Shown: in pieces, positions 16,808 through 24,945 of the stretch
Numbering within the stretch: position 1 is the stretch's first letter
Layout of the letters: each line of letters begins with the position of its first letter
From: Streptomyces cyaneogriseus subsp. noncyanogenus
GTDB lineage: Bacteria; Actinomycetota; Actinomycetes; Streptomycetales; Streptomycetaceae
Assembly (NCBI RefSeq): GCF_000931445.1
Contig: NZ_CP010849.1
Location: 310,001 to 374,000 of the forward strand
Reading direction: 5' to 3'
Length of the DNA: 64,000 bases
Made by a program: the position numbers and the translations under genes
Notes under the pieces: model-generated
The model's input: only the letters and a program-made list of their open reading frames with translations
What the model was told of the DNA's origin: nothing
The model's database searches: none

Positions 16808-19351
16808 TCAAGGGCTGTCGCGTGGGGGGTGGACGGGCTCGCCGTCCACCCCCCACGCGGAGGGCAGGCCCTCGGGCGCCCGGGCGTCCACGACGCCGCC
16901 CCGCATGCGGCCCAGGGCGAACAGGCAGTCGACGGCGGTGGAGACGTCCTTCGCCGTCACCTCTCTCAACCGGGCGGGGAACACCTCGATCTCCGCCAGG
17001 CCGCGGCCGAAGGCGATCTGCTGAGCCACGAGATCGGCGGTCGTCCCGTCCTCGTCCAGTGCCAGCACCCACTGACCGGCGCAGAATTCCGCCGCCGAGT
17101 CCACTTCGGCGGCCGTCAGCCCGCCCGCGCACTCGATCAGCACGTCCATGGTCTCCCGCAGCAGTTCTCCGCTGCGGCCCGGCTCGCAGGTTCCGCTCAG
17201 GAAGGCCCGCGTTCCCTCGAAGACGGGTTCGAGTCCGGCGACCACGGTGCCGTTCCGCAGGTGTGCCAGCCGTCCGCGCCGGCCCAGGGGCAATCGGCCG
17301 ACCCCGGCCAGCACGGCGACGGCGAGGTGCTGCGCCGCGACGGAGGGGAGGACGGCCTCTGTCCGCCGGGGCAGAAGTGAGAAGGCCGCCGACGCGCAGT
17401 CCGGGACGACGCGCAGGAGGACCCGGGGCCCGCGGGGGCCGTCCGGGCCCGGCCGTGCGGGCGGTGCCTGCCCGGCGGGGCCCGGCAGGGCCGGGGCGCG
17501 CCGCGGCGGCACGGGTTCCCCCGCGGCCGCGGCGCGGCGCCCTTCCGGCCCGGTGACCAGGACGACCGTGGGCGCCGTCGCGGCCCCGCTCCGGCCGGCC
17601 CGGTCGTCCTGGCCCGATGCCAGCTCGCACGCCAGGACCGCAGGCGGGAGGGCCGCCCCTTCGCCGGCCCCGGGCGCGTCCTGGACGACGGCCTGCGCGC
17701 GAAGCTCCGCCAGGATCGCCGGCACCTCCTCCCAGCGGTGGGGCCCGGTGGCGGGTGCGCGGGCGGCGACGATCAGCCGGTCCCCGATCCACGTCGTCCT
17801 CTCGGGCGCGACGCGCATGCCGCGCAGCGCGGAGCGAACCGCCCGCTCGAAGCCGGTCCGCGCCAGGACGCCGAGTCCGCACGCGGGCACGATCACCCGC
17901 ACCGACACCTCCGGCCCGCGTCCCCGGACCACGACGACCCGGCCCGCGCCAGAAGCGGAGTCCTGGAGCACCGGCAGGGACAGGCGCGGCACGGTGAGCC
18001 GGCCGAAGGCGGGAGGCGGGGCGGTCTCCCCCGCCTCCGGCCGCGGCAGCTGCCGGGCGGGCGGCGCAAGGGGGCCCGCCGCACGAGCCGCGCCCGGCCC
18101 CGGTGTCCCGTGCAGGGTGGCCCGGGGAGCGGAGCCCAGGCGGCGCGCGACGTCCCGGACGGCGGCGGGGGTGACCGCGCCCAGAGCGGTGACGAACCGG
18201 TCGAGCAGCGCGGCGTCGTCGAACAGCAGGGTTCCCCGGCCCGCCCAGCGCGCGCGGCCCATCGCGGTCTCCCCGTCCCGGACCCGGTCCGCGACCGCCC
18301 GTGTCCGTGCCGCCCGCACGACCACGGGGGACGGGTTTGCCGCCAGGGACTCCAGGGCGTCGTCCAGCCGCGCTGCCAGGTCCCGGCTGTCGTGTCCCCG
18401 GGTCGTTCCCACGAAGAAGAGGGTGTCCTGATCGGGGCTGTCGCAGGGGGCGAAGAAGCCGCACGCGGCCGAGATCAGGTGGTCCCCGCCCGGCGGGCGG
18501 CCGTGCCGGTCCAGGGACAGGACGGAGCGCGCCGTCACCACGGCCGCCGCGTACGCCGCGGGGTCCGTCCGCGGCCCGTCGATGGCGTAGCCGAACGCGA
18601 CGGCCGCCCGGTCCGAGGCGGGCAGCGCCACGGTCCCCCGGCGGTCACGGCGCAGCGGCCGGGGAGGCCGGGGACGCTCGCGGGCTCCGCCGCGCGCGGG
18701 CACCCCGCCCAGTGTGCTCTCCAGCAGCCGCTCCAGCCCGGCGGCTCCCCGTTCGCCGAGATCCCCGGCCAGGGTGAGCACCGTGTTGGAGGGCACGTAG
18801 TGGTCGGCGAAGAACGACAGCGCCTCGGCGAAGGAGACGTCGTGCAGCGCCTCGGGTACGCCGAGCCCGTCATGGCCCAGCGCGAAGTCGTCGTACAGGT
18901 GGGACGGCAGCGCGGGCCACGGGAACAGCCCCCACCGGGTACGGGTCCGCCGCTCCGTTATCTCCTCGTGGACTCCGTCGAGCTGGCGGGCCAGATGACC
19001 GGGGGTGAAACGCGGTCCGGTCAGCCGCTCCGCCTCCCAGGCGAGGAACCGGGGCAGCAGCGGGGAGGGAAAGGTGTGGTGGAACTCGGTGTAGTCGGCG
19101 TGGGTCGCGGCCCCGGAGGCGCCGCCGTACGCCTGGGCCGTGGTGAGGGCGCGTGAGGTGACCGGCTCGCCGCTGTCCTGCGTGAACAGGTGCTCGACGA
19201 GATGGGCCAGCCCCGGACGGCCCGGGGGGTCGAAGCGGTACCCCGCTCCCACGTGGGTCACCACATGCGTTCCGACCGCCCCCGGCCGGTGCAGGAGGAC
19301 CACCCGCAGCCCGTTGCCGAGCCGGACGACCTCGGGTCCGGACGTCGTCAC
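16808..19351 (-). CDS. Double-domain M16 zinc protease of the lanthipeptide cluster (candidate leader peptidase)
   Basis: An 847-residue protein built like two M16 halves in one chain. The inverzincin motif HxxEH is complete as His50-Leu-Val-Glu53-His54, and Glu130 in GVHEEITER lies 77 residues after Glu53, the usual distance for the third zinc ligand. The C-terminal half has the M16 fold features without a second HxxEH, so it is probably the non-catalytic lobe that closes over the peptide. No signal peptide is seen, so it is probably cytosolic. It is the last gene of the lanthipeptide series. M16 proteases remove leaders in several RiPP pathways; that role here is inferred. It starts at GTG 19351, 61 bases after the LanX-like gene. 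Confidence 0.85.
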   Translation of the reverse strand: MTTSGPEVVRLGNGLRVVLLHRPGAVGTHVVTHVGAGYRFDPPGRPGLAHLVEHLFTQDSGEPVTSRALTTAQAYGGASGAATHADYTEFHHTFPSPLLPRFLAWEAERLTGPRFTPGHLARQLDGVHEEITERRTRTRWGLFPWPALPSHLYDDFALGHDGLGVPEALHDVSFAEALSFFADHYVPSNTVLTLAGDLGERGAAGLERLLESTLGGVPARGGARERPRPPRPLRRDRRGTVALPASDRAAVAFGYAIDGPRTDPAAYAAAVVTARSVLSLDRHGRPPGGDHLISAACGFFAPCDSPDQDTLFFVGTTRGHDSRDLAARLDDALESLAANPSPVVVRAARTRAVADRVRDGETAMGRARWAGRGTLLFDDAALLDRFVTALGAVTPAAVRDVARRLGSAPRATLHGTPGPGAARAAGPLAPPARQLPRPEAGETAPPPAFGRLTVPRLSLPVLQDSASGAGRVVVVRGRGPEVSVRVIVPACGLGVLARTGFERAVRSALRGMRVAPERTTWIGDRLIVAARAPATGPHRWEEVPAILAELRAQAVVQDAPGAGEGAALPPAVLACELASGQDDRAGRSGAATAPTVVLVTGPEGRRAAAAGEPVPPRRAPALPGPAGQAPPARPGPDGPRGPRVLLRVVPDCASAAFSLLPRRTEAVLPSVAAQHLAVAVLAGVGRLPLGRRGRLAHLRNGTVVAGLEPVFEGTRAFLSGTCEPGRSGELLRETMDVLIECAGGLTAAEVDSAAEFCAGQWVLALDEDGTTADLVAQQIAFGRGLAEIEVFPARLREVTAKDVSTAVDCLFALGRMRGGVVDARAPEGLPSAWGVDGEPVHPPRDSP
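16819..16859. terminator. 18-bp perfect hairpin inside the 3' end of the M16 gene
   Basis: CGCGTGGGGGGTGGACGG (16819-16836) and its exact reverse complement (16842-16859) surround a GCTCG loop. It lies 18 bases after the response-regulator stop and serves the two-component operon. It is wholly within the last codons of the convergent M16 gene, so that coding sequence doubles as a terminator for the opposite transcript. Confidence 0.85.
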
Positions 19352-19412
19352 GCGGTGCCGCCTTCCCGCTGCCCGGTTCCGTCACCGTCTGTTCCCGCGC
19401 ACGGCGGCCGCA

Positions 19413-20309
19413 TCAGGCGGCCGCCTCGTCGACGAGGTCGCTCAGCAGGGCCGTCCACACCGGGATCTCCGCGTCGTCGACATCGAAGTAGCAGGCGAAG
19501 TCGTGGATGTGCAGGGCCACTCCGAGGGCGGCGGCGCGCGCGGCCCGGCGTGCGTCGCACGGGCCGTAGGCGCGGAGCAGGCGGGTGGCCGCCTCGCGCA
19601 GGGGCATGCCCGGGGCGGCGGCGAAGGTCTCCAGTTCGCGCAGTTGCCCGATGACGAAGCCCAGGTCGAGTTCGCGGGCGGCCCGTCCCATGTCGTCGCC
19701 GACGGTGAGATCGAGGGGGCCACCGGCCTCCGCCGCCACCTGGCCGAGTCCGCACCAGCCGTGGGTGGCCACGTCGCCGTCGGACAGGTCGTCCGTCCAC
19801 TGCCGCAGCAGGGTCCGGCGGCGCGGGGTGATCCCGTCCTGTACGGCGGTGAGGATCTCCACCGCGCGCGGGCTCGGCCCCCGCCCGTTCTCCGGCCGGT
19901 GGCGCAGGCGGTCCAGGGAGGCGGGGGCGGGCGGCAGGGCGGCCGGGGGGACGTGGTCGTGCAGGAGGCGGAGCAGCCGTCCCAGCTCCTCCAGCGCTGC
20001 CAGCACGGGCCCGCCGGACGGGCGGCGCCCGGTGGCGATCTCCTCCAGGAGCGAATGGGCCGCCCGGACCGGGAATCCACGCCACCGGCCCGCGTCGGTG
20101 CCGGTGACCAGCCGGGAGCCGGCGGGCGTGGACAGTGCCGCGATGTCCGCCCGCGTCCCCCGGTCCAGGGTGTGCAGGGGTGCGGGGGCCCGAGGGCCTG
20201 CCCTGCGGATCCACAGGAAGCCCTGATCCCCCGCTCTCAGGACGGCCGAGCGGCGCAGCGCCGTGCCCCGCTCCGGTACGACGACGGTGTCCGTCGCCCG
20301 GCCGGTCAC
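19413..20309 (-). CDS. Degenerate aminoglycoside-phosphotransferase-like protein (LanX candidate)
   Basis: A 298-residue protein. Residues 181-225 (ATHGWCGLGQV, then LTVGDDMGRAARELDLGFVIGQLREL) look like the APH brace HGDxxxxN plus the metal-binding and following helix motif. The catalytic Asp of HGD is Trp185 here, so it is probably not an active kinase and may bind the leader peptide or form a complex. It starts at GTG 20309 in a GTGA overlap with the LanD gene, so the two are co-translated. Class V lanthipeptide clusters carry an essential poorly understood gene called lanX beside lanK and lanY; position and size fit, but I cannot confirm the identity. Confidence 0.65.
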   Translation of the reverse strand: MTGRATDTVVVPERGTALRRSAVLRAGDQGFLWIRRAGPRAPAPLHTLDRGTRADIAALSTPAGSRLVTGTDAGRWRGFPVRAAHSLLEEIATGRRPSGGPVLAALEELGRLLRLLHDHVPPAALPPAPASLDRLRHRPENGRGPSPRAVEILTAVQDGITPRRRTLLRQWTDDLSDGDVATHGWCGLGQVAAEAGGPLDLTVGDDMGRAARELDLGFVIGQLRELETFAAAPGMPLREAATRLLRAYGPCDARRAARAAALGVALHIHDFACYFDVDDAEIPVWTALLSDLVDEAAA

Positions 20310-20941
20310 GGGGCCGCCTGCCGGCCGGCCGGGGCGGGTGGGGACGGGGCCGGGGGCGCCTGGTCGAAGAGGGCCATGACGTCCGGCATCGGCGGTGGCA
20401 CGAGCGCCGGCCGGGTCCCGCCCGTGCTGCGGGCGAGGAGCACGGGTGCCACGCGGTAGCCCCGGTCCCGCAGCTCGGCCAGATGCCTCTGGAACACCTT
20501 GCTGTCGAGCGACCCGGGCGGCACGGACGGCGCCACGGCCACCTCGGCGCGGGAGGTGTGCAGGGCGAGCAGCGAGGGGACGTCCGCCAGTCCCTGGGCC
20601 AGTCGGGCCACGTAGTGCCAGGACGCCGGGTAGACCACGATCCTCTCGGCCCATTCGGCCAGTTCGACGTGGAGCGCTTCGGCGGGGGTGCCGGGGCGGT
20701 CGTCCTCCCAGGCGTCCATCGTCACCTCGCCACCGGTGGCGGCGGCGACCGCCGTCGCCGTGACGAACTTCAGCGCACTGCGGGTGATCAGGGTGCGGAT
20801 GCGGATGCCGGGGTGCGTCATCCGCAGGTGACCCACCCCCTGGGGGACGAAGGCGGCGCTGAGGGAGCCGGTGACGACCAGCAGGGTCCGTGTCTGGCGC
20901 GAGGCCCCCGGGGCCTTCTGGCCGGCGGCGCCCGCGGTCAT
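20306..20941 (-). CDS. lanD: LanD-type flavoprotein cysteine decarboxylase
   Basis: A 211-residue member of the HFCD flavoprotein family (EpiD, MrsD, CypD). These enzymes oxidatively decarboxylate a C-terminal peptidyl Cys to an enethiol, which then forms the aminovinyl-cysteine ring. The Rossmann start is LLVVTGSLSAAF; active-site His91 sits in EALHVELAEWAE; VVYPASWHYVARLAQGLAD replaces the usual PASANT motif (residues 105-109). The substrate clamp PxMNxxMW is changed to APSVPPGSLDSKVF. The precursor ends in Cys, as the reaction needs. Both ends overlap neighbours (ATGA with the LLM gene, GTGA with the LanX candidate). Confidence 0.88.
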   Translation of the reverse strand: MTAGAAGQKAPGASRQTRTLLVVTGSLSAAFVPQGVGHLRMTHPGIRIRTLITRSALKFVTATAVAAATGGEVTMDAWEDDRPGTPAEALHVELAEWAERIVVYPASWHYVARLAQGLADVPSLLALHTSRAEVAVAPSVPPGSLDSKVFQRHLAELRDRGYRVAPVLLARSTGGTRPALVPPPMPDVMALFDQAPPAPSPPAPAGRQAAP

Positions 20942-21921
20942 CGGACGGCTCCCAGCTCCAGCACGGCGCGGAGTTCGTCGAGGGTCTCCTGGACGCCCTG
21001 GGTCGTGGCGGCGCCATGGAGGTTGAGGATCACCTCGTCGACGCCGGCCTCGGCGTAGCCGCGCAGCCCGGCCGCGAGCGTGCCGGGATCGCCGTAGAGG
21101 AAGACGCCTGCCTCGATCAGGCCCTTGGCCGCGATCCGCCAGTCGTCCCGGTCCGTCGGCACACCGGCGCGGTCCAGCATATCGAGGTAGTGGGCGGCCC
21201 GCAGGTGGCCCGCGCTGGTCCGGTACAGCAGGTCGAGCGGGTCGCGGCCGTCGCGGTCGAGTGCGACGTGGACCGCCGCCACCACCCTGGGCGCCGGTCT
21301 CCCGGCCCGCTCGGCACCGGCGAGCATCGCGGGCCGGAGGGTGCCGGCGATGTAGGCCGGGGGCGTGAGCCAGGTGATCGCGGTGTCGGCCACCTCACCG
21401 GCCAGGCGGGCCATGGCCGGCCGCAGGACCCCGAGGCCGAGGCGCACGCGGGGGTGGCGCGTGGCGCCCTGCCGTCCGAGCAGGGTGTAGTACTCTCCGC
21501 GCAGCTTGACCGGTCCGCCCGCGAGCAGTTCGCGGCAGACGACGATGAACTCCCGCATGGCGGTGAGGGGGCTGCGCCAGGGCCGCCCCAGCAGCCCTCG
21601 CTGGAAGACCGGGTCGCCGGGGCCGAAGCCCATCTCCACGGTGTGTCCGGTCGTCATCGCCAGCCCGCGGGCCTGGAGTGCCGCCTCGAAGGGATGGCGC
21701 GTCGGGGCCAGGGCGACCGCCGTGCCCACCGGCACGCGGAACCCCTTCCCGGCGCCGTAGGCGAAGCCCTGGCAGGCGTCCATCAGCAGGGGCTGCCCGG
21801 TCCACAGGCGTCGCGCCGTGGTCTGCTGGACCAGCGACATGAAGGGCAGGAACTCCTGCGGATGACGGGCCAGGGTCGGCAGGAGGACCGACAGATGGGG
21901 CAGCGAGGGGGTGTCCGTCAT
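20938..21921 (-). CDS. LLM-class F420-dependent oxidoreductase 2 (LanJ-like dehydroamino acid reductase candidate)
   Basis: A 327-residue luciferase-like TIM-barrel protein. Markers include RRLWTGQPLLMDACQGFAYG, VALAPTRHPFEAALQARGLA, MGFGPGDPVFQRGLLGRPW and ADTAITWLTPPAYI. It is a clear paralogue of the protein at 27556-28551. In the lexapeptide pathway an F420H2-dependent reductase converts Dha to D-Ala, and this protein is the natural candidate for such a step. It could instead be an oxidoreductase tailoring another residue. It sits one base after the ABC transporter gene and overlaps lanD. F420 rather than FMN is inferred from the subfamily. Confidence 0.8.
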   Translation of the reverse strand: MTDTPSLPHLSVLLPTLARHPQEFLPFMSLVQQTTARRLWTGQPLLMDACQGFAYGAGKGFRVPVGTAVALAPTRHPFEAALQARGLAMTTGHTVEMGFGPGDPVFQRGLLGRPWRSPLTAMREFIVVCRELLAGGPVKLRGEYYTLLGRQGATRHPRVRLGLGVLRPAMARLAGEVADTAITWLTPPAYIAGTLRPAMLAGAERAGRPAPRVVAAVHVALDRDGRDPLDLLYRTSAGHLRAAHYLDMLDRAGVPTDRDDWRIAAKGLIEAGVFLYGDPGTLAAGLRGYAEAGVDEVILNLHGAATTQGVQETLDELRAVLELGAVR

Positions 21922-21922
21922 C

Positions 21923-23695
21923 TCACGCCGCCCGGGTCGTCTCGGTCTCGAGGCCCGACAGGAGCTGCCCGTTGACCAGGTCGCGGTACAGGTCGCTGCG
22001 CTCGAGGAGCTCGTCGTGGGTTCCCTCGCCCACGACGGTGCCCGCGTCGACCACCACGATCTTGCTCGCTCTCTTCACCGTGGACAGCCGGTGCGCCACC
22101 ACGACGATGCACCGGGAGGCGGCGAGATCCTCCAGGATCCGGCGGAACTGGTCCTCGCTCAGGCTGTCGAGCTGGGACGTGGGTTCGTCCAGGAGCACGA
22201 TGGGCGTCTCCGCCAGCAGCGCCCGGGCGAGCGCCAGGCGCTGCCGCTGCCCGCCGGAGAGCTCCACGCCCTGCCCGAGGACGGTGTCCAGTCCGGCGGG
22301 CAGCTCACCGATGACGTCGGCGAGGCCGACCCGGGCGAGGTGCCGCACGAGTTCGGCGTCCGTCACCCGGCGGTCGCAGCCCAGCAGCAGGTTGTTGCGC
22401 ACCGTGTCGTTGAGCAGGGTCGCCTCCTGGTCGACGTAGGCGATCTGGCGGCGCAGCTCGGGCAGCGCCCATTGCTCGACGGGGACACCCCGCACGCTCA
22501 CCTGGCCGGAGCCGGGGAGCTCGAACCGCTCGACCAGTTTGAGGAGGGTGCTCTTGCCCGCCCCCGACGGGCCGACCAGCGCGGTGATGCCGGCCACCGC
22601 GGCCTCGAAGGAGATCTCGCTGATCACGGGTGTGTCCTCGTAGGCGAAGGAGACGGTGTGGAAGGCGACGGCGGGCGCGGGCCGCGGGTCGCTGCGGGCC
22701 GGGTCGGTGGCGGCCGGCGACGGCACGGCCTCGTCCTCCTCCGTGGGGGCGCGCAGGATCTCGTCGAAACGGCCGCGGATCGCGAGCCCCGCCTTCAGCC
22801 GCCCCAGCCCCATCGCGACCACCGACACCGGAGTCACGACCTGGAGCAGGTACAGCAGGAACGCCGACAGGGCGGCCAGGTCGAGCGAGCCGTCGGTGAT
22901 GCGCAGCGCACCGACGACGATCACCCCGGTCAGGGAGAGCTGCTGGCCGAGAGCGGTGACCGGGCTGAGGAGGGCCTGCCGCCAGGCGTAGTCGACGCCG
23001 CTGCGCCGTGCTCGCTCCGTCATCTCGTTCAGCGCGGCGTCCACGTGTCCCTCGGCGCGCAGGCTCTTGACGGTCGGCAGCGCCGAGAGCGCGTGCGCGT
23101 ATCCCTGGGCGGCCTGCGCCAGATGCTGCTGGTGCTCGAGGGCGGAGCGCTGGAGCCCTCGGTACAGCCAGGTGATGACCAGCGCCGCGGCGGCGAATCC
23201 GGTGAGGGTGACCCCCAGCAGGACGGGGTCGAGGTAGAGCATGGCGGCGAACGTGCCCACCACCATCAGCAGCGCCTGCGGCAGTTGCCCGAGACCGATG
23301 TCGAGGGAGCCGCGCAGCTGCATGGTGTCCGCTGTGAGCCGGGAGCCGAGGTCGCCCGAGCCGATCCTGCGTACGTGCCGGACGGGAAGCCGCAGCGTCC
23401 GGTGGATCATGGCGTTGCGCAGCCGCAGGATGTGCCGCTCCGCGAGACCGGCGACGACGGCGGCGTAGGCCGCGTTCCCCCCGCCCATGACGACGGCGAG
23501 CGCGGCGAGCACGGCCACCCACAGCGCCCGGTCCCGGCCCGTGGCGAGGGCTTGGACGAGCTGGCCCACGGCGGCGGGCATGGCCAGGCAGGCGGCCGAG
23601 ACAAGCAGGCAGATGACTCCGGCGGCCCACACCTGCCGCTCCTGGCCCTGGTAGATCTGACGCGAAAGCCTGGTGCCGGAGGAGAGGTCCGCCAT
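21923..23695 (-). CDS. lanT: ABC exporter (fused membrane and ATPase domains), lanthipeptide export
   Basis: A 590-residue half-transporter. Residues 20-310 form the six-helix exporter domain; the ATPase domain has Walker A GPSGAGKST (375-382), signature LSGGQRQRLALARALL, Walker B PIVLLDEPTS and the switch His in VVAHRLS. There is no C39 peptidase domain, so leader removal needs another enzyme, matching the M16 gene. The start chosen is ATG 23695 behind GGAAGGGA; an open frame reaches 23758 but would include the hairpin between lanA and this gene. It is the first gene after the precursor and probably exports the mature peptide. Confidence 0.9.
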   Translation of the reverse strand: MADLSSGTRLSRQIYQGQERQVWAAGVICLLVSAACLAMPAAVGQLVQALATGRDRALWVAVLAALAVVMGGGNAAYAAVVAGLAERHILRLRNAMIHRTLRLPVRHVRRIGSGDLGSRLTADTMQLRGSLDIGLGQLPQALLMVVGTFAAMLYLDPVLLGVTLTGFAAAALVITWLYRGLQRSALEHQQHLAQAAQGYAHALSALPTVKSLRAEGHVDAALNEMTERARRSGVDYAWRQALLSPVTALGQQLSLTGVIVVGALRITDGSLDLAALSAFLLYLLQVVTPVSVVAMGLGRLKAGLAIRGRFDEILRAPTEEDEAVPSPAATDPARSDPRPAPAVAFHTVSFAYEDTPVISEISFEAAVAGITALVGPSGAGKSTLLKLVERFELPGSGQVSVRGVPVEQWALPELRRQIAYVDQEATLLNDTVRNNLLLGCDRRVTDAELVRHLARVGLADVIGELPAGLDTVLGQGVELSGGQRQRLALARALLAETPIVLLDEPTSQLDSLSEDQFRRILEDLAASRCIVVVAHRLSTVKRASKIVVVDAGTVVGEGTHDELLERSDLYRDLVNGQLLSGLETETTRAA

Positions 23696-23724
23696 GTGCT
23701 TGTCCCTTCCTTCGTCGGAGGTAC

Positions 23725-23764
23725 TGTGCAGTGCCCGTCCCTGCGCCGTGACGGGCACTGCACA
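23725..23764 (-). terminator. Attenuating hairpin between the precursor gene and the exporter gene
   Basis: Arms 23725-23739 and 23750-23764 (TGTGCAGTGCCCGTC) are perfect 15-base reverse complements with a 10-base loop. It starts 18 bases after the precursor stop and ends 29 bases before the exporter start. Such partial terminators let RiPP operons make much more precursor mRNA than enzyme mRNA. Reading through it gives the rest of the operon. Confidence 0.8.
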
Positions 23765-23782
23765 GCGGTGTCCTCAGCCGCT

Positions 23783-23923
23783 TCAGCAGCTGAAGTAACC
23801 GGTCGCGAAACTGGCGACCGTGCACGGGACGGTGGTGGCCGGGGCGTCCACCATCGCGTCCTCGTTCAGCTCCTCAGCCTCGACGTAGGCGTCGAAGCCC
23901 TCGATGAGCTCGTGGGTGTCCAT
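23783..23923 (-). CDS. lanA: Class V-type lanthipeptide precursor peptide
   Basis: A 46-residue peptide. The ATG at 23923 has the strongest ribosome site in the cluster (AAAGGAGGT, 8 bases away). Residues 1-29 form an acidic, helical leader (MDTHELIEGF..., ten Asp/Glu). The likely core is TTVPCTVASFATGYFSC, residues 30-46. It has six Ser/Thr (30, 31, 35, 38, 41, 45) and two Cys (34, 46). Cys46 is the C-terminus, as LanD needs. Thr41 to Cys46 has the six-residue spacing of known AviCys/AviMeCys rings, and Cys34 could close a ring with Thr30 or Thr31. The gene lies 29 bases after lanY and is followed by a hairpin. The cut site is inferred. Confidence 0.9.
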   Translation of the reverse strand: MDTHELIEGFDAYVEAEELNEDAMVDAPATTVPCTVASFATGYFSC

Positions 23924-23952
23924 GTCTGCACCTCCTTTCTTCTCTCGGGTGG

Positions 23953-24945
23953 TCAGGACCGGACCGTGACCGGTCCGGCCGGCTCGTGGGGAGGCGGTGA
24001 TGCCTCCGGCGGCTCCGCGCGGCCGGTGAGGTTGCGCCAGGGTGCGTCCGGGTCGACGTTGGCCGCCTCCAGGACCGGGGGGAGCAGTTCGCGCCAGGTC
24101 GTCCCCCGCGTGCGGGCGTCGACCAGCGCGTGGGCCATGAGCGAGCAGCGGTGTTCCCCGAAGCTCAGCCCGCGCCGGCCCGGCCTCGGGTCGTCGGGTT
24201 CGCTGGCCGCCGCGACGCCGGGAGCCAGGCGTTCGCACAGCCAGGAGGTGGCGGGCTCCAGTCCCCCCTGACGGCGCAGACGGGGCAGGAGCGCGGCGGT
24301 CGCCCGCTCCAGGTGACGCGCGTCGACATACACGGTGACGGCGTCGGTGCGCGGGTAGAACCAGGCGACCGAGGCCGCCTTGGCCCGGTAGGGAAGGCCC
24401 GCCTCCTCCAGCGCGCCGAGCACCGTGGCCCAGACCGCGGGCGCGTCGGCGGCGGCGCGGAGGCTGAGGTAGAGGCGTCGCAGTGTCGCGGGGTTCCCGG
24501 GCGGAAGCCGCTTCGTGCCCTGCGTCATCAGGAACCCGGGGGACAGCGCCGGGAAGCTGGACGGGAGCAGCACCGTCGCGGTGGCGTCGGGCGATCTGTC
24601 CGTGACGAGTTCGTCGGGCACCCAGACGCGCACGTCCATGAGGCGTACGAGTGTCATGCCGCCGGCGGTGTCACGGCGGACGACGCTGGTTGTCTCCGGC
24701 AGATGCCGATGGGGGATCCGGGAGGCGAGCCGGTGTTCGAACTCCGGGTCCCGCACCATGCGCGCACGGATGTCCGTCGGTTCCCGGCGGCGCAGGTGCA
24801 GACACTCGTACAGCGCCTTGCCGAGCTGCTTCTCCAGGTCGCGGGGCTCGCGGGCCTCGAGCCGCCATGCGGCGAAACCGGCGGAGCGGCCGTCGGGGCT
24901 GACCCGCACCGAGTCCAGGACCTCGCAGATCTGCTGCCAGCTCAC
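23953..24945 (-). CDS. lanY: LanY-type HopA1-domain protein (lanthipeptide lyase candidate)
   Basis: A 330-residue protein of the HopA1-like family. In class V lanthipeptide and thioamitide pathways it acts with a kinase to make dehydroamino acids, by eliminating phosphate from phospho-Ser/Thr. The family signature is the C-terminal SFGEHRCSLMAHAL (from about residue 261), after VTVYVDARHLERATAALLPRL. Residues 36-60 (EPRDLEKQLGKALYECLHLRR) match the N-terminal HopA1 region. The start GTG 24945 follows GGAGGT and overlaps the kinase stop (GTGA), so the two enzymes are coupled. No YcaO or TfuA gene is nearby, which argues against a thioamitide. Confidence 0.82.
   Translation of the reverse strand: MSWQQICEVLDSVRVSPDGRSAGFAAWRLEAREPRDLEKQLGKALYECLHLRRREPTDIRARMVRDPEFEHRLASRIPHRHLPETTSVVRRDTAGGMTLVRLMDVRVWVPDELVTDRSPDATATVLLPSSFPALSPGFLMTQGTKRLPPGNPATLRRLYLSLRAAADAPAVWATVLGALEEAGLPYRAKAASVAWFYPRTDAVTVYVDARHLERATAALLPRLRRQGGLEPATSWLCERLAPGVAAASEPDDPRPGRRGLSFGEHRCSLMAHALVDARTRGTTWRELLPPVLEAANVDPDAPWRNLTGRAEPPEASPPPHEPAGPVTVRS

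Noticed and set aside
23783..24238. Longer 151-residue version of the precursor
   Set aside because: The extra N-terminal part is a frame shadow of lanY; the strong ribosome site precedes the internal ATG at 23923.
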